Made by a program: the position numbers and the translations under genes. This document shows, piece by piece, positions 1 to 9,419 of a stretch of 64,000 nt of DNA. The notes beneath the pieces were generated by a model, which was not told the origin of the DNA, did not search any database, and worked only from the letters and a program-made list of their open reading frames with translations. Position 1 is the first letter of the stretch. The number at the start of each line of letters is the position of its first letter. The stretch spans positions 55,491 through 119,490 of the forward strand of contig NZ_JAAGOA010000023.1 in the NCBI RefSeq assembly GCF_010550675.1, in the 5' to 3' direction. The DNA comes from Phytoactinopolyspora halotolerans (GTDB lineage: Bacteria; Actinomycetota; Actinomycetes; Jiangellales; Jiangellaceae).

Positions 1-1125
1 GCTCAGCACGACCGGCAGATTGCCGGTGGCCAGCGGCAACGAGCGCCGGTAGACGACGCCGCGGATCTCGGCGAGCAGGGGGTGGCCGAGCTGCGCCACC
101 CGTCCCCCGATGACGATCAGGCCCGGGTTGAAGAACGACACCAGACTGGCGAGCACCCAGCCCAGCCGCTGGCCTCCGTCGCGGACCATCTGCACGGCGT
201 GCGCGTCCCCCTGGTCCACCGCGAGCGCCACGTCCGCGGCGGTCAGCTCACCCTTCGTCTCCAGCATGGCGGCCAGCGCGGGCGAGGCGCCGGACTGGGC
301 CGCCGACGTCGCGTCCCGTGCCAGCGCGGCGCCCCCGAAGTACGCCTCCAAGCAGCCCGTGTTGCCGCACGCGCAGGTCGGCCCGAACTCCTCCACCCGG
401 ATGTGGCCGATGTCGCCGGCGCACCCGTCCACACCCCGATACAGCTCGCCGTTGACGACGATGCCGCAGCCGATCCCGGTTCCGACCTTGACGAAGAGGA
501 AGTCACCGGCCGTCTTCGCGACGCCTGAATGCTGTTCACCCAGCGCCATCACGTTCACGTCGTTGTCCAGCAGGACCGGGCAGCCCAGCTCACGGGCGAC
601 CGCGTCGCGCACCGGATACCCATGCCACCCCGGCATGATCGGCGGCGACACCGGCGTGCCGCTGTGGAAGTCGACCGGCCCGGGCACGCCCACGCCGACC
701 CCCGCCGGCCGGTCGATCTTCCGCTCGGCCAGCATCTTCCGGGCGAGCTCGATCGCCGTACCGAGCACGTGCTCGGGGCCGAGCCGGACGTCCATGCTGA
801 CGCTCTGCCGCTCGCCCAGCACGGCGAGCCGGCCGTCGGTGATCGCCACCGAGATCGACGTCGCGCCGATATCGATGCCCACGAAGCGCAGGTCAGAGGA
901 GAAATCGACCAGAGTCGACCGGCGCCCGCCACGAGAGGCGGCCGGCCCGGCGCTCTCCGCCAGGCCGAGTTCGATCAGCCGGTTCACCTCGGTTGCCATG
1001 GTGGTCCGGGAGACGCCGAGTCGGTCAGCCAACTGGACCCGCGAGAGGGGCCCTTCATCCCGCAGGATCCTCAACACGTTGGCCTGGGTGGCGGTCTCCG
1101 CCCAGCCGGCAAGGGTGTGTCGCAC
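1..1125 (-). CDS. ROK family transcriptional regulator (C-terminus outside window)
   Basis: The reading frame runs off the left edge; about 375 residues are visible. An N-terminal winged helix-turn-helix (roughly residues 15-60, with the stretch VQLADRLGVSRTTMATEV) precedes a ROK sugar-kinase-like domain. That domain shows the phosphate-binding motif GIDIGATS, the DNDVNVMALGE segment and the cysteine-rich ROK zinc motif CACGNTGCLE. Helix-turn-helix ROK proteins are sugar-responsive repressors of XylR/NagC type. The GTG start at 1125 is chosen because AGG lies about 8 nt upstream and the helix-turn-helix begins close behind it. The DUF1080 and phosphoesterase genes lie upstream on the same strand, so a role in carbohydrate control is plausible but inferred. 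The effector sugar cannot be read from the sequence. Confidence 0.9.
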   Translation of the reverse strand, partial: MRHTLAGWAETATQANVLRILRDEGPLSRVQLADRLGVSRTTMATEVNRLIELGLAESAGPAASRGGRRSTLVDFSSDLRFVGIDIGATSISVAITDGRLAVLGERQSVSMDVRLGPEHVLGTAIELARKMLAERKIDRPAGVGVGVPGPVDFHSGTPVSPPIMPGWHGYPVRDAVARELGCPVLLDNDVNVMALGEQHSGVAKTAGDFLFVKVGTGIGCGIVVNGELYRGVDGCAGDIGHIRVEEFGPTCACGNTGCLEAYFGGAALARDATSAAQSGASPALAAMLETKGELTAADVALAVDQGDAHAVQMVRDGGQRLGWVLASLVSFFNPGLIVIGGRVAQLGHPLLAEIRGVVYRRSLPLATGNLPVVLS

Positions 1126-1203
1126 GTTTTCATCCTGCCACGCGTCTCGCCGTCGCTGAGTCCATTCACCTCAAGACGGCACGGTCGGTCGGCGGAGGAA
1201 CCC

Positions 1204-1899
1204 TCAACATGGATGGATTCGGAGGTCCCGGTAGTACACCTCGTCGTTGGGACCGTGATTCTGCAGACCGACGTGTCCCGGCGTCACGTCGGCATCGGAT
1301 GCAGGGGCCTGGAACCGGTTGATCGTCACTCCGTTCAAGACGACGTCGATCACGGAACCGTGGACGGTGATCTCATACTCGTTCCACGATCCGGGCGGAT
1401 TCAGCGCCGCGTCCCGAGCATCGGCGTCCGGTTCCTGGACGGCGTAGATCGCCCCGGTGGTGCGATCCGGCTCGTCGGTGGCATCGATCTGCACCTCGTA
1501 GCCGTCGTCGGCGGCCACCCTGGGGTCGTCGCCTGGCTCCGGAAACCCGACGAACACCCCGGAGTTGTCGTCGCCGGCGACCTTCCAGTCCAGAACCAGC
1601 CGGTACGCGCCGAACTCCTCCGGGTACCAGAGCAGCCCCATCCCGCCCCGCGTCATTATGCTGCCGTCGTCCTGCAGCTCGAACTCACCCGGACCCGCCA
1701 TCCGCCATTCGTCCAGACTCTCCGGGGAGCCGTCGAACAGTATCCGCTCCGCACCGTCCGGGCTCGATGAACGGCACCCCCGGAAACGATCGGGCTCCGT
1801 GTCCGGCTCGCCGCTCTCCTCGCCGGCGCACGAGATCACGGTCAGCGACGCCGCCAGGGCGGCCGCGGCGCACCGTCGATTCCCGGTCGTGCCCGTCAC
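1204..1899 (-). CDS. DUF1080 (3-keto-disaccharide hydrolase-type) lipoprotein
   Basis: About 231 residues. A short signal peptide ends in a lipobox (LTVISC followed by AGEES), so the mature protein should be lipid-anchored on the outside of the membrane. The rest is one DUF1080 concanavalin-like beta-sandwich, with typical motifs WRMAGPGEFELQDDGSI near the start, DNSGVFVGF in the middle and GHVGLQNHG near the end. This family includes 3-keto-glycoside hydrolases, but many members have no known substrate. The GTG start at 1899 gives a compact signal peptide; translation further upstream has no signal-like sequence. It follows the phosphoesterase by about 130 nt on the same strand. Confidence 0.82.
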   Translation of the reverse strand: MTGTTGNRRCAAAALAASLTVISCAGEESGEPDTEPDRFRGCRSSSPDGAERILFDGSPESLDEWRMAGPGEFELQDDGSIMTRGGMGLLWYPEEFGAYRLVLDWKVAGDDNSGVFVGFPEPGDDPRVAADDGYEVQIDATDEPDRTTGAIYAVQEPDADARDAALNPPGSWNEYEITVHGSVIDVVLNGVTINRFQAPASDADVTPGHVGLQNHGPNDEVYYRDLRIHPC

Positions 1900-2029
1900 C
1901 CTTCGACCATAGATCCTCGCCCGCGCGACCGCCCGGCGACCGACTCGGCGTCGTGGCCTCACGTCACGCAGCAGCTCTCTTCGCGGACGCCGACCGTGAC
2001 ATGAGACCACGAGGCCGGTGGCGAACCTG

Positions 2030-3949
2030 CTAGTGAGCGGTGAGGAACTCGGACGGGTCCAGCGCGGCGTCGCTGATCCGCACGTCGCCGATCCAGCCGT
2101 AGAACCCTTGGCCGAACCGCTGCCCGGAGCCGTCGTCGGAGCCGGTGGCGCCGATGGTGAACGGCTTGCCGAGGGTCGCGATCCCGTGCGCCGGCTGGGC
2201 CGGGTTGCGCGCGATGGGCGACCCCTCGACCCACACCACGCCGCGCTCACCGTCGTTCACCACGGCGACGTGAAACCAGCGTCCGGTCGGAAGGGCATGG
2301 CTCCACGACGTAGGTGACGCGTTCTGCACGTGCGGGTAGAGCACGAACTGCAGGAATCGCTCTCCCGACAGGTTCAGGCTGCACACCGACTCGTCCTGGG
2401 AGTACCCGGCGGTCTTGCCGGCGTCGCCCGCCCGGCCCTGCCAGCTGAGGACGCCCATCCAGGCATGGTCGCCGACGAACGGCTCCGGCAGCTTGAGGAA
2501 GACCTCGATGGTGTACCCGTCGAGGAACTTCTCGCTGTTGACCGGCGCGTCGGCCACCGCCTCCAGGACGGCGCCCCGGTCCGGGTTCTTGCCGCCGTCG
2601 AAGCGCAGGCTGGCGTGAGCCGGCGCGTTCCGGTGGTGCTCGGAGGAGTGCGTCAGCACGTCGTCCCCGCTGCTGTGCAGGCGGCGCACCACCAGATCGT
2701 TCCCGTTGCGGGTCAGGTCCCGGGCCACCAGGCCGTCGGCGACCGGGGCGCCGTCGCGGGGCGCCCGGCCGAGGCCGGCGGCGTCGAAACGCCAGTAGGC
2801 CACCGTGTCGGGTCGGGTCACCCGGCGCGGCGGCCGCTGCGGGGGCAGCTTGACCGGCGCGAACCCGGCGAACCGCTGCTCGGTGTCGAGGGCGAGGCTG
2901 AACCGGTCGACGTCGTCGGTCAGCTCGATCACCTCCGCACCCAGCAGCGGGCGCTCGTCCGCCTCGCGGGTGAGGAACCACGGCGCGAACGTCTCTACAT
3001 CGATCGTGTTGCGGACAAGATCGAACTGGTAAAGCCGGATCATCCCCGCGCCGCCGTAGTACCGGTCCTGGTAGTTGGTGATGTGTACGTGTACGTCGTT
3101 GCCGGCGTCGTTGGTCAGCACGGTGCGCCCCGGCGGCCAGTAGTGCCCGCCGAGCGCCATGAAGATCTGGTCGTTGGATCGAATCAGCCGGTCCCACAGC
3201 CGTCGCCCGTGCGAGGACAGCGCCGCCTGGCCGTCGTCGCCGGCGAAAGCGAGGTCGTGCGTGGTCAGGATGGCGGGGAGTTTCGAGTGCTCGTCCAGGA
3301 CGCCCTGCGCCCACGCGAGCCCACCGTCGGAGATCCGCCAGTCGATGGCCAGCACCAGCCAGTCCCGCCCCGCGGCGCGGAAGATGTGGTAGCTGTTGTA
3401 GCCGTCGGGCGACGCCCCGCCGAAGGTCTCGCTGCCACTGAACCGCTGCGGTCCGAAAGTCTGCAGATACGGGGTATCACCACGCTGGTCGTCCGACGAT
3501 ACGTCGTGGTTGCCGCCCAGCACGCTATAGGGCACCACACCGTCGAGCGCGGCGAAGGTCTCGCCGGCGAGTTCGATCTCGTCGGCGGTTCCGTGCTCGG
3601 TGACATCACCCAGGTGTGTCATGAACGCGACGTTCGCCAGACCGCGCTGCTCCCCGAGGTAACGGAAGGTCTCCGCGACCGGTGCCGGGTCGGATCGGTC
3701 CTCGTCGAACAGGTACTGGGTGTCGGGCATCACGGCGATCGCGAACCGCGGGCTGTCCGGATCGAACGCGGCCGGATCGGCCGGCATCACCGGCGCGGCG
3801 TGCGCCGTCGACCGGCCGGCGACAGACCCCGGAAGCAGGCTGGGCACGGCGACGGCCGCGGGCGCAGCGATGGCGCCGAGAAGAAGGCGACGGCGCGCGA
3901 AACCGCTGGAGCCGCGCGCCGGCTCCAGAGCGTCGGACGAATCGGACAC
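2030..3949 (-). CDS. Tat-exported metallophosphoesterase with C-terminal LamG domain
   Basis: 639 residues. A twin-arginine signal (RRRLLLGA, residues 19-26) is followed by a calcineurin-like phosphoesterase domain with the expected metal ligands: D-T-Q at 76-78, GDVTEHG from 114, GNHD at 146-149, H231 in TTHD, and GGHY at 267-270. From about residue 390 to the end is a LamG/concanavalin-like sandwich (VAYWRFD, ending in GWIGDVRISDAAL), a common carbohydrate- or surface-binding module. It is probably a secreted phosphodiesterase or phosphomonoesterase; the substrate is unknown. The GTG start is fixed by a perfect AGGAGG seven nt upstream. A 20-bp perfect inverted repeat lies just upstream (3972-3991), suggesting repressor control. 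Confidence 0.9.
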   Translation of the reverse strand: MSDSSDALEPARGSSGFARRRLLLGAIAAPAAVAVPSLLPGSVAGRSTAHAAPVMPADPAAFDPDSPRFAIAVMPDTQYLFDEDRSDPAPVAETFRYLGEQRGLANVAFMTHLGDVTEHGTADEIELAGETFAALDGVVPYSVLGGNHDVSSDDQRGDTPYLQTFGPQRFSGSETFGGASPDGYNSYHIFRAAGRDWLVLAIDWRISDGGLAWAQGVLDEHSKLPAILTTHDLAFAGDDGQAALSSHGRRLWDRLIRSNDQIFMALGGHYWPPGRTVLTNDAGNDVHVHITNYQDRYYGGAGMIRLYQFDLVRNTIDVETFAPWFLTREADERPLLGAEVIELTDDVDRFSLALDTEQRFAGFAPVKLPPQRPPRRVTRPDTVAYWRFDAAGLGRAPRDGAPVADGLVARDLTRNGNDLVVRRLHSSGDDVLTHSSEHHRNAPAHASLRFDGGKNPDRGAVLEAVADAPVNSEKFLDGYTIEVFLKLPEPFVGDHAWMGVLSWQGRAGDAGKTAGYSQDESVCSLNLSGERFLQFVLYPHVQNASPTSWSHALPTGRWFHVAVVNDGERGVVWVEGSPIARNPAQPAHGIATLGKPFTIGATGSDDGSGQRFGQGFYGWIGDVRISDAALDPSEFLTAH

Positions 3950-3971
3950 GGGTGACCTCCTGAAGACGACG

Positions 3972-3991
3972 TGATCGCACTTATGCGATCA
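3972..3991. promoter_or_regulatory. 20-bp inverted repeat, probable operator of the phosphoesterase gene
   Basis: Perfect 8-bp arms TGATCGCA and TGCGATCA around a CTTA spacer, 23 nt upstream of the GTG start at 3949. The symmetry, length and position fit a dimeric repressor site. Which protein binds it is not evident from the window. Confidence 0.6.
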
Positions 3992-4244
3992 AGCCGAGGT
4001 GGCGACTCGATGTCCGAAACATGACTGTATGTCCGCGCGCTCGCGAACTTCCGCTCGCGGAGATTGAAGGCTCGCGCCCCGACGCGCGGCCAGCACCGTG
4101 AGTTGGTCGGGCATATGACACCGTAGGGATGGCACGACCGTGGCGCTTCCGACGCCCGGCGACGAAGGGCGACACCGGTGACACGGTGACATGGTGACAG
4201 CGGCCACGCGGCAGAACACAGGAACACGGCAGGGCGGTTCGATC

Positions 4245-5405
4245 ATGATCGATGTGGAGAAGGTTCGCCGGGACACGCCTGCGTGCGAGCGAGTGACCCA
4301 TCTGAACAACGCGGGCGCCGCACTCGCACCGCAGCCCGTTGTCGACGCGTTGACGGGGCATATCGAGCTGGAGGCGACCATCGGCGGGTACGAGGCAGCC
4401 GAACGGGCCGCTGCCTCGGTCGAGCGGTTCTACCCGGCCGTCGCCGAGCTGATCGGTGCGCGTCCGGACGAGATCGCCTACGTCGAGAACGCGACCCGGG
4501 CGTGGGATCTGGCGTTCTTCGCCATCCCGTTCCGCCGGGGCGACCGGATCCTCACCACCACAAGCGAGTACGCCAGCAACGGCATCGCCTTCCGGCAGGT
4601 CGCACAGCGGCACGGGGTCCGGGTGGATGTCGTGCCGGACGACGAGCACGGTCAGATCTCGGTGGACGCGCTCGCCGTGGAGCTGGAACGAGGCGATGTC
4701 CGGCTCGTCGCCGTCAACCACGTGCCGACGCACAACGGTCTGGTCAATCCGGCGGCGGACATCGGGCGGCTGTGTCGAGCCGCCGGCGTCCTCTTCCTGC
4801 TCGATGCCTGCCAGTCGGTGGGGCAGCTGGCGGTCGACGTCGCCGAGGTCCAGTGCGACATGCTCTCCGCGACCGGCCGCAAGTTCCTGCGTGGCCCGCG
4901 CGGGACCGGGTTTCTGTATGTCCGCCGGGACGTGGTCTCCGACCTCGAGCCGCCGATGCTCGATCTGGTCAGCGCCACCTGGACGTCACCCGACACGTAC
5001 GAGATCCGCAGCGACGCGCGGCGCTTCGAGAACTTCGAGCGGAACATGGCCGGGCAGATCGCGCTCGGCGTCGCGGCGGACTACGCGAGCGCCCTGGGCA
5101 TCGAGGTGATCGAGCAGCGGGTCACGCGCCTCGCCGCCGACCTGCGGGAACGGCTGACGGCGACGCCCGGGGTAGCCGTGCGCGACCGCGGAGCACAGCG
5201 GTGCGGCATCGTGGCGTTCACCGTCGACGGCAGCGAGCCCGAGCAGGTCCGCGACATGCTGCGGGGCAGAGGAATCAACGTCAGCGTCACCCACGGCTCC
5301 GAGCTCTACGACCGGAACGCCCTACCCCGCGCGGTCCGAGCTTCCGTGCACTACTACAACACCGAGAACGAACTCGACCGACTGGTGAACGCCCTCGCAC
5401 CCTGA
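4245..5405 (+). CDS. class V aminotransferase / cysteine desulfurase-like PLP enzyme
   Basis: 386 residues forming one fold-type I PLP domain. LLDACQS (185-191) supplies the aspartate that contacts the cofactor ring nitrogen, and SATGRKFLRGPRG (from 208) contains the Schiff-base lysine K213. The N-terminal THLNNAGAALAPQ and the ETHG-like loop NHVPTHNG (158-165) fit the SufS/NifS-related branch that includes isopenicillin-N epimerase-like and selenocysteine lyase-like proteins. The ATG at 4245 is preferred over earlier frame-open codons because homologous sequence starts here and a purine-rich AGGGCGG lies upstream. No partner Fe-S scaffold or sulfur carrier is nearby, so a Fe-S assembly role is not supported; an amino-acid lyase or epimerase role is equally possible. 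Confidence 0.88.
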   Translation: MIDVEKVRRDTPACERVTHLNNAGAALAPQPVVDALTGHIELEATIGGYEAAERAAASVERFYPAVAELIGARPDEIAYVENATRAWDLAFFAIPFRRGDRILTTTSEYASNGIAFRQVAQRHGVRVDVVPDDEHGQISVDALAVELERGDVRLVAVNHVPTHNGLVNPAADIGRLCRAAGVLFLLDACQSVGQLAVDVAEVQCDMLSATGRKFLRGPRGTGFLYVRRDVVSDLEPPMLDLVSATWTSPDTYEIRSDARRFENFERNMAGQIALGVAADYASALGIEVIEQRVTRLAADLRERLTATPGVAVRDRGAQRCGIVAFTVDGSEPEQVRDMLRGRGINVSVTHGSELYDRNALPRAVRASVHYYNTENELDRLVNALAP

Positions 5406-5458
5406 CGGACCCGAACATCCCGGCACGCTGCGAGCAGCCCAACCCACGCCTTTCCGCA

Positions 5459-5523
5459 CGACAGACCACACAGTCTGTCGCCCACCAGCGCACCGCACCA
5501 CGACAGACCACACGGTCTGGTCG
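5459..5523. terminator. tandem hairpins downstream of the aminotransferase
   Basis: Two related units. The first, 5459-5480, has perfect 8-bp arms CGACAGAC/GTCTGTCG around CACACA. The second, 5504-5519, has 6-bp arms CAGACC/GGTCTG around ACAC. Both share the direct repeat CACGACAGACCACAC. They lie 54-118 nt after the stop at 5405, where a tandem terminator or 3'-end stabiliser would be expected. There is no U-tract, as is usual in actinomycetes. Confidence 0.5.
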
Positions 5524-6072
5524 ATGGCCGGCCACCAGTCACACGACGCCGCCCACGACCGGCTTGTGTGCGCGGCCGTGTGTCTGCTGACCGGTCCGGA
5601 CTCGGTCGTGGGAGCGGCCGTGTGAACAAGAGCCCCCACATGCCAGGTACCGGCAGACGTGCGACCGGTCGTGCGCCTCCAGGCCGCTCACAGCGGTCAG
5701 AAATCCCACGGCCAATCACACGATGCCGCAAACCGGCCACCAATCACACGACAAGCCACGCGACCGCCGCAATAGCAGCCGCCAGCACGACACAGGCATG
5801 CGAACGCCCGCTCGCGGCCGGAACGCGCACGCGTCGAAGCACGACGGAGTTGCAGCTGGCCGCCCAAGGGTTCGCCGCAGAACGCCGTCGCGGTGCCGGA
5901 TGAGGCACCAGCCGGAGCCGGGTTCTGTCACCGCCCGACAGCAAGTCACCCGGAGAACGCGGACATGCCGCGCCGCAGACGACACCACACCTGGCCGATG
6001 CCGGCCGGTCCGAAGATCGCCGCCCAGGTCGTCAAGAGCGTCGTGCATGTGCGCTGAGCCGAGACAACGCAA

Positions 6073-6110
6073 AGCCCCGGCGCCTGGGTCGTCCGGCCAC
6101 GTCCGGGGCT
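6073..6110 (-). terminator. GC-rich hairpin followed by T on the minus strand
   Basis: Arms AGCCCCGG and CCGGGGCT (8 bp, perfect) enclose 22 nt. Read on the minus strand the hairpin is followed by TTTG, so it may end a transcript from the right or be the tail of a decayed gene. Confidence 0.35.
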
Positions 6111-6282
6111 CACTTCCTCGGGCTATCGCCTTCGGCGAGTTCAAGACTTATACGTCACCCGCCCACCGGCACGGCATGAACCTCCCCCATCGGCGGCGCG
6201 CCTGGGCCTCGGGCGATTCGATCGCTGCCCCCTCCGTTCGACGCACGAATGCTGGGGTAAGCTCGCGCACAGGCCCTGGGGA

Positions 6283-6304
6283 GAGCACGTAGTGAGGCGT
6301 GCTC
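6283..6304. promoter_or_regulatory. inverted repeat upstream of the first LAL regulator
   Basis: GAGCACG, 8-nt spacer, CGTGCTC, about 60 nt upstream of the likely start codon at 6363. Candidate operator; the binding protein is unknown. Confidence 0.35.
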
Positions 6305-6362
6305 CAGGTGTATGCACGGTCCGCGACGGGCGCGGACTCGGATGAGCGGGCCGCGTGGCGGT

Positions 6363-9300
6363 ATGACTGACGGCATGGGACTGGTCTCCCCCGCACTTGT
6401 GGGGCGCGCCGAGGAGCTTCAACGCGCCGTAGCGGCGGTCACCTCGCCTCCCGCCTTGGTGATCCTGGACGGCGAGGCGGGCATCGGCAAGACCCGTTTG
6501 ATCGCCGAGCTGGCCGCGCAGCCCGAGCTCGCCGGCCACCGCGTGCTGGTAGGCCCGTGCCATCGGATCCGGGAGTCGTTCCCGCTCGGGCCGGTGATCG
6601 AGGCCCTGCGCGGGGTGCGCGTCCACCTCGCCGACGTGCCGCTCTCCGCGATCACCGGCGCGCTGCGTCCGTTGCTTCCGGAGCTGGAGGACGTGCTCCC
6701 GCCGGCCCCCGAACCTATGGGCGACCGGGTCGCGGAGCGGCATCGGATCTTCCGCGGCATCGTCGAGGTGCTGCGTTCGCTGGGACCGACCGTGCTGGTC
6801 CTGGAGGACATGCACTGGGCCGACCAGCAGACCGCCGACTTCGTCGGCTATCTGCTGGCAGAGTCGCTACCCGAGCTGGCGGTCCTGCTGACGTTCCGGC
6901 ACGCCGACGTCGACCCGGGCGTGCGCGCATTGGTCGCGACCCCGCCGCCGGGGGTACGCCGGACCGACGTCTACCTCGAGCCCCTGGACGTCGAACAGAC
7001 CGGGGCGATGGCCGCCTCCATCATGGAGCTCGACCGCGTCTCCGACGAGTTCGCCACGTACCTGCGCGAACGCACCGCCGGTCTGCCGTTCGCCATCGAG
7101 GAGCTGCTGGCGCTGCTGCAAGCCCGCGGCACGCTGGTGCGCCGGGGCGGCCGCTGGGCACGTCGCGCTTTGGACGAGCTCGATGTGCCGACCAAGATCC
7201 GTGACTCGGTACTGGAACGGGTCACCCAGCTCGGCGGCGACGCCGGCCAGGTCGTGGAGGCCGCCGCCGCGCTCCAGGTGCCGGTGCCGCTGACCGTGCT
7301 GGCGGAGACGGCGACGGCCACGGACGACGGGGTATGGGTCGGCGTCGAAGAGGCGCTGACCTCCGGTCTGCTCGCCGAGAACGACGACATCATCGGCTTC
7401 CGCCATCCGCTGGCCGCGCAAGCGGTCTACGAGGCGATACCGGCACACCGCCGACGACTGCTGCACGGACGTGCGGCGGCGGCGCTGCGCACCACCGATC
7501 CGGTGCCCCTCGGACAGGTCGCGCATCACCTTCGCTACGCCGGCCGGCTCGACGAGTGGGTGGTGGCGGCCGAACGCGCCGCGGATCAGGCCATCGCGCT
7601 GAGCAACGACGCCGAGGCCGCCCGCCTGCTCGAGGACGTCCTGCGCAACACGTCACCCGAGCCGGAGACCCGCGGCCGGCTCGCGGTCAAGCTGGGCCAG
7701 GCCGCCGTGGAGGCACTGCGCGCGCCGGACGTCGTCGATCTGCTCAGTGAGATCCTCGACGACGACCTGCCCGGCCCGATCCGCGGCGAGCTGCGCTTCC
7801 TGCTGGGGACGATCCTGCACGACGCCGGGGTGGACCTGATCCGTGCGCACCGGCTGATCGTGCAGGCGATCGACGACCTCGGCCACCGCCCGGATATGAA
7901 GGCCTGGGCGATGGTGGTGCTAGGAATCCCGATGGCCGGGGATCTGGACCCGGAGGAGCATCGGCGGTGGCTGAGCGAGGCACTGACCGTGGTGCCTGAG
8001 ATCGAGGATCCGGTCTTCCAGGTCTTCCTCCTCGGCAAGATCGCGATGGTGCAGATCCCGATGGGCGACCCCGCCTGGCGGCCGCTGGCCGAGCGGGTGG
8101 AGCGGCAGACCGGCGGATCACCGCGCCGTCGTCGGGAGATCAACGCCTACTGGTCGATGGGGAGCGAGGCAAGTTACTCCGGTCACCACGACATCGCGGA
8201 CCGGCTGCTCGCCGCCGGCCTCGATGCGGCGACGGGCGCCGACGGCGAACGCGTCGAGCTCCGGCTGGAGCGCAGCCTCCGTTCCGGTCTGCTCCTGATG
8301 CGGTATCTCCGCGGCGCATGGGACGGTTTGCAGGACGATGCGGCCGAACTGATCGATGACCTTGCCGGTCATCCACGTGCCCGGGTCAACGTGGACACGG
8401 TCGCGGCATGCCTGCAGCTCGCCCAGGGCGATCTGGACGGCGCGCACGAGTCGCTCAGCGCGCTGGCGGCCGTCGTCGACGAACTGGGCGCCGTCGACCT
8501 GCTGCCCATTCCGACATCAGCGACGCTCCGGCTGGCGACGGCACGCGGCGAACACCGGCAGGCGCTGACGCTGATCGACCGCTTCCTCGAGACGGTGCAG
8601 ACCAAGGGGGTGCTCGCGCCCGCCGCCCGGGCGCTCCCCTACGTCACCGAGGCGTTGGTGGCCGCCGGCGAGGTCGATCGCGCCGCGTCGTTGCTCGACG
8701 ATTACACCCGCAAGCTGGCCGAGTTGGACGCGCCGGTCGCGCCGGCGGCGCTCGAGCACGCCCGCGGGCACGTCCAGCTCGCCGAGGGCGACGCGGCGCA
8801 CGCCGCCGGCCACTTCGCCGCCGCCGCGGTGTTGTATGAGCCGTTGCCCTGCCGGTACGAGGCGGCCCAGGCCCGTGAGCTGGCCGCGATGTCGATGCTC
8901 GCGATGCCGGACGAAGAGCATCCACCGAACGCCGACGTCCTGGCCGGGGAGATCGGCCGTCGGCCGGATTCGGGCGGCGCGGCGGACGGCGGGACGGATC
9001 ACCCGGGCGCGGCGCGCGGCGGCAGCACCGGCACGAGCTATCAGGCCGAGCCGGGCCGGGTGCTGCTTTCGGCGCTGTCGACCTATCGTGAGCTGGGTGC
9101 GGAGTGGGACGTGGGCCGGGTGACACAAGTGGCCCGGCAGCACGGCCTTTCGATACCGGCGCGTTACCGAGGCGGTCGGCGCGGATACGGATCCGATCTC
9201 TCACCGCGGGAGCGAGAGGTGGCCGAACTCGCCGCGGTCGGCAGGTCCAACCGGGAGATCGCGGCCGAGTTGTACATCTCGGTGAACACGGTGATCAGGC

Positions 9301-9407
9301 ACATCACGGCGGCGCTGCGCAAGCTCGATGTACGCTCCCGCGCCGCCATCGCGCACCGGCTGGCGGAGCTCGACATGCTCGAGCGCGACGAGCCGGACCA
9401 AAATTGA
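6363..9407 (+). CDS. LAL-type LuxR family transcriptional regulator (AAA ATPase)
   Basis: About 1014 residues, typical of large ATP-binding regulators of the MalT/LAL class. After a short leader come LVGRAEEL and a Walker A motif GEAGIGKT (37-44), Walker B as TVLVLEDMHWAD, and a winged-helix region. A long middle section of tetratricopeptide-like helices follows. The C-terminal LuxR helix-turn-helix runs from DLSPREREVAELAAVGRSN to the end (about 945-1005). Such proteins are ATP-dependent activators that respond to a small ligand, often of carbohydrate or secondary-metabolite genes. The start could be the ATG at 6342, 6363 or 6375; 6363 is closest to the conserved LVGRAEEL region. The downstream GH3 gene on the same strand is an obvious candidate target, by proximity only. 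Confidence 0.92.
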   Translation: MTDGMGLVSPALVGRAEELQRAVAAVTSPPALVILDGEAGIGKTRLIAELAAQPELAGHRVLVGPCHRIRESFPLGPVIEALRGVRVHLADVPLSAITGALRPLLPELEDVLPPAPEPMGDRVAERHRIFRGIVEVLRSLGPTVLVLEDMHWADQQTADFVGYLLAESLPELAVLLTFRHADVDPGVRALVATPPPGVRRTDVYLEPLDVEQTGAMAASIMELDRVSDEFATYLRERTAGLPFAIEELLALLQARGTLVRRGGRWARRALDELDVPTKIRDSVLERVTQLGGDAGQVVEAAAALQVPVPLTVLAETATATDDGVWVGVEEALTSGLLAENDDIIGFRHPLAAQAVYEAIPAHRRRLLHGRAAAALRTTDPVPLGQVAHHLRYAGRLDEWVVAAERAADQAIALSNDAEAARLLEDVLRNTSPEPETRGRLAVKLGQAAVEALRAPDVVDLLSEILDDDLPGPIRGELRFLLGTILHDAGVDLIRAHRLIVQAIDDLGHRPDMKAWAMVVLGIPMAGDLDPEEHRRWLSEALTVVPEIEDPVFQVFLLGKIAMVQIPMGDPAWRPLAERVERQTGGSPRRRREINAYWSMGSEASYSGHHDIADRLLAAGLDAATGADGERVELRLERSLRSGLLLMRYLRGAWDGLQDDAAELIDDLAGHPRARVNVDTVAACLQLAQGDLDGAHESLSALAAVVDELGAVDLLPIPTSATLRLATARGEHRQALTLIDRFLETVQTKGVLAPAARALPYVTEALVAAGEVDRAASLLDDYTRKLAELDAPVAPAALEHARGHVQLAEGDAAHAAGHFAAAAVLYEPLPCRYEAAQARELAAMSMLAMPDEEHPPNADVLAGEIGRRPDSGGAADGGTDHPGAARGGSTGTSYQAEPGRVLLSALSTYRELGAEWDVGRVTQVARQHGLSIPARYRGGRRGYGSDLSPREREVAELAAVGRSNREIAAELYISVNTVIRHITAALRKLDVRSRAAIAHRLAELDMLERDEPDQN

Positions 9408-9419
9408 CGGGAATTGGTC

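Larger units (their letters stand above)
5406..6362. other. gene-free interval with repeats and hairpins
   Basis: No frame here gives a protein that I recognise. Besides the tandem hairpins at its start it holds a 10-bp inverted repeat (5552-5561 with 5603-5612), a direct repeat GCGGCCGTGTG (5572 and 5614), three variants of GGCCACCARTCACACGA (near 5530, 5710 and 5735), a GC hairpin at 6073-6110, and a 7-bp inverted repeat at 6283-6304. Minus-strand reading frames across 5716-6144 are arginine-rich and look like antisense or decayed sequence. Confidence 0.55.

Noticed and set aside
2330..3955. 541-residue plus-strand reading frame
   Set aside because: Exactly antisense to the well-supported metallophosphoesterase; no recognisable motifs, a common product of GC-rich codon bias.
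5456..5523. CRISPR array
   Set aside because: Only two related hairpin units with different lengths, no regular spacers, no cas genes.
5890..6130. Possible RNase P RNA on the minus strand
   Set aside because: A segment resembling ACAGAACCCGGCT and another like GAGGAAGTGAGCCCCGG occur, but they are only about 200 nt apart and the conserved GAGGAAAGTCCGGGCT core does not match.
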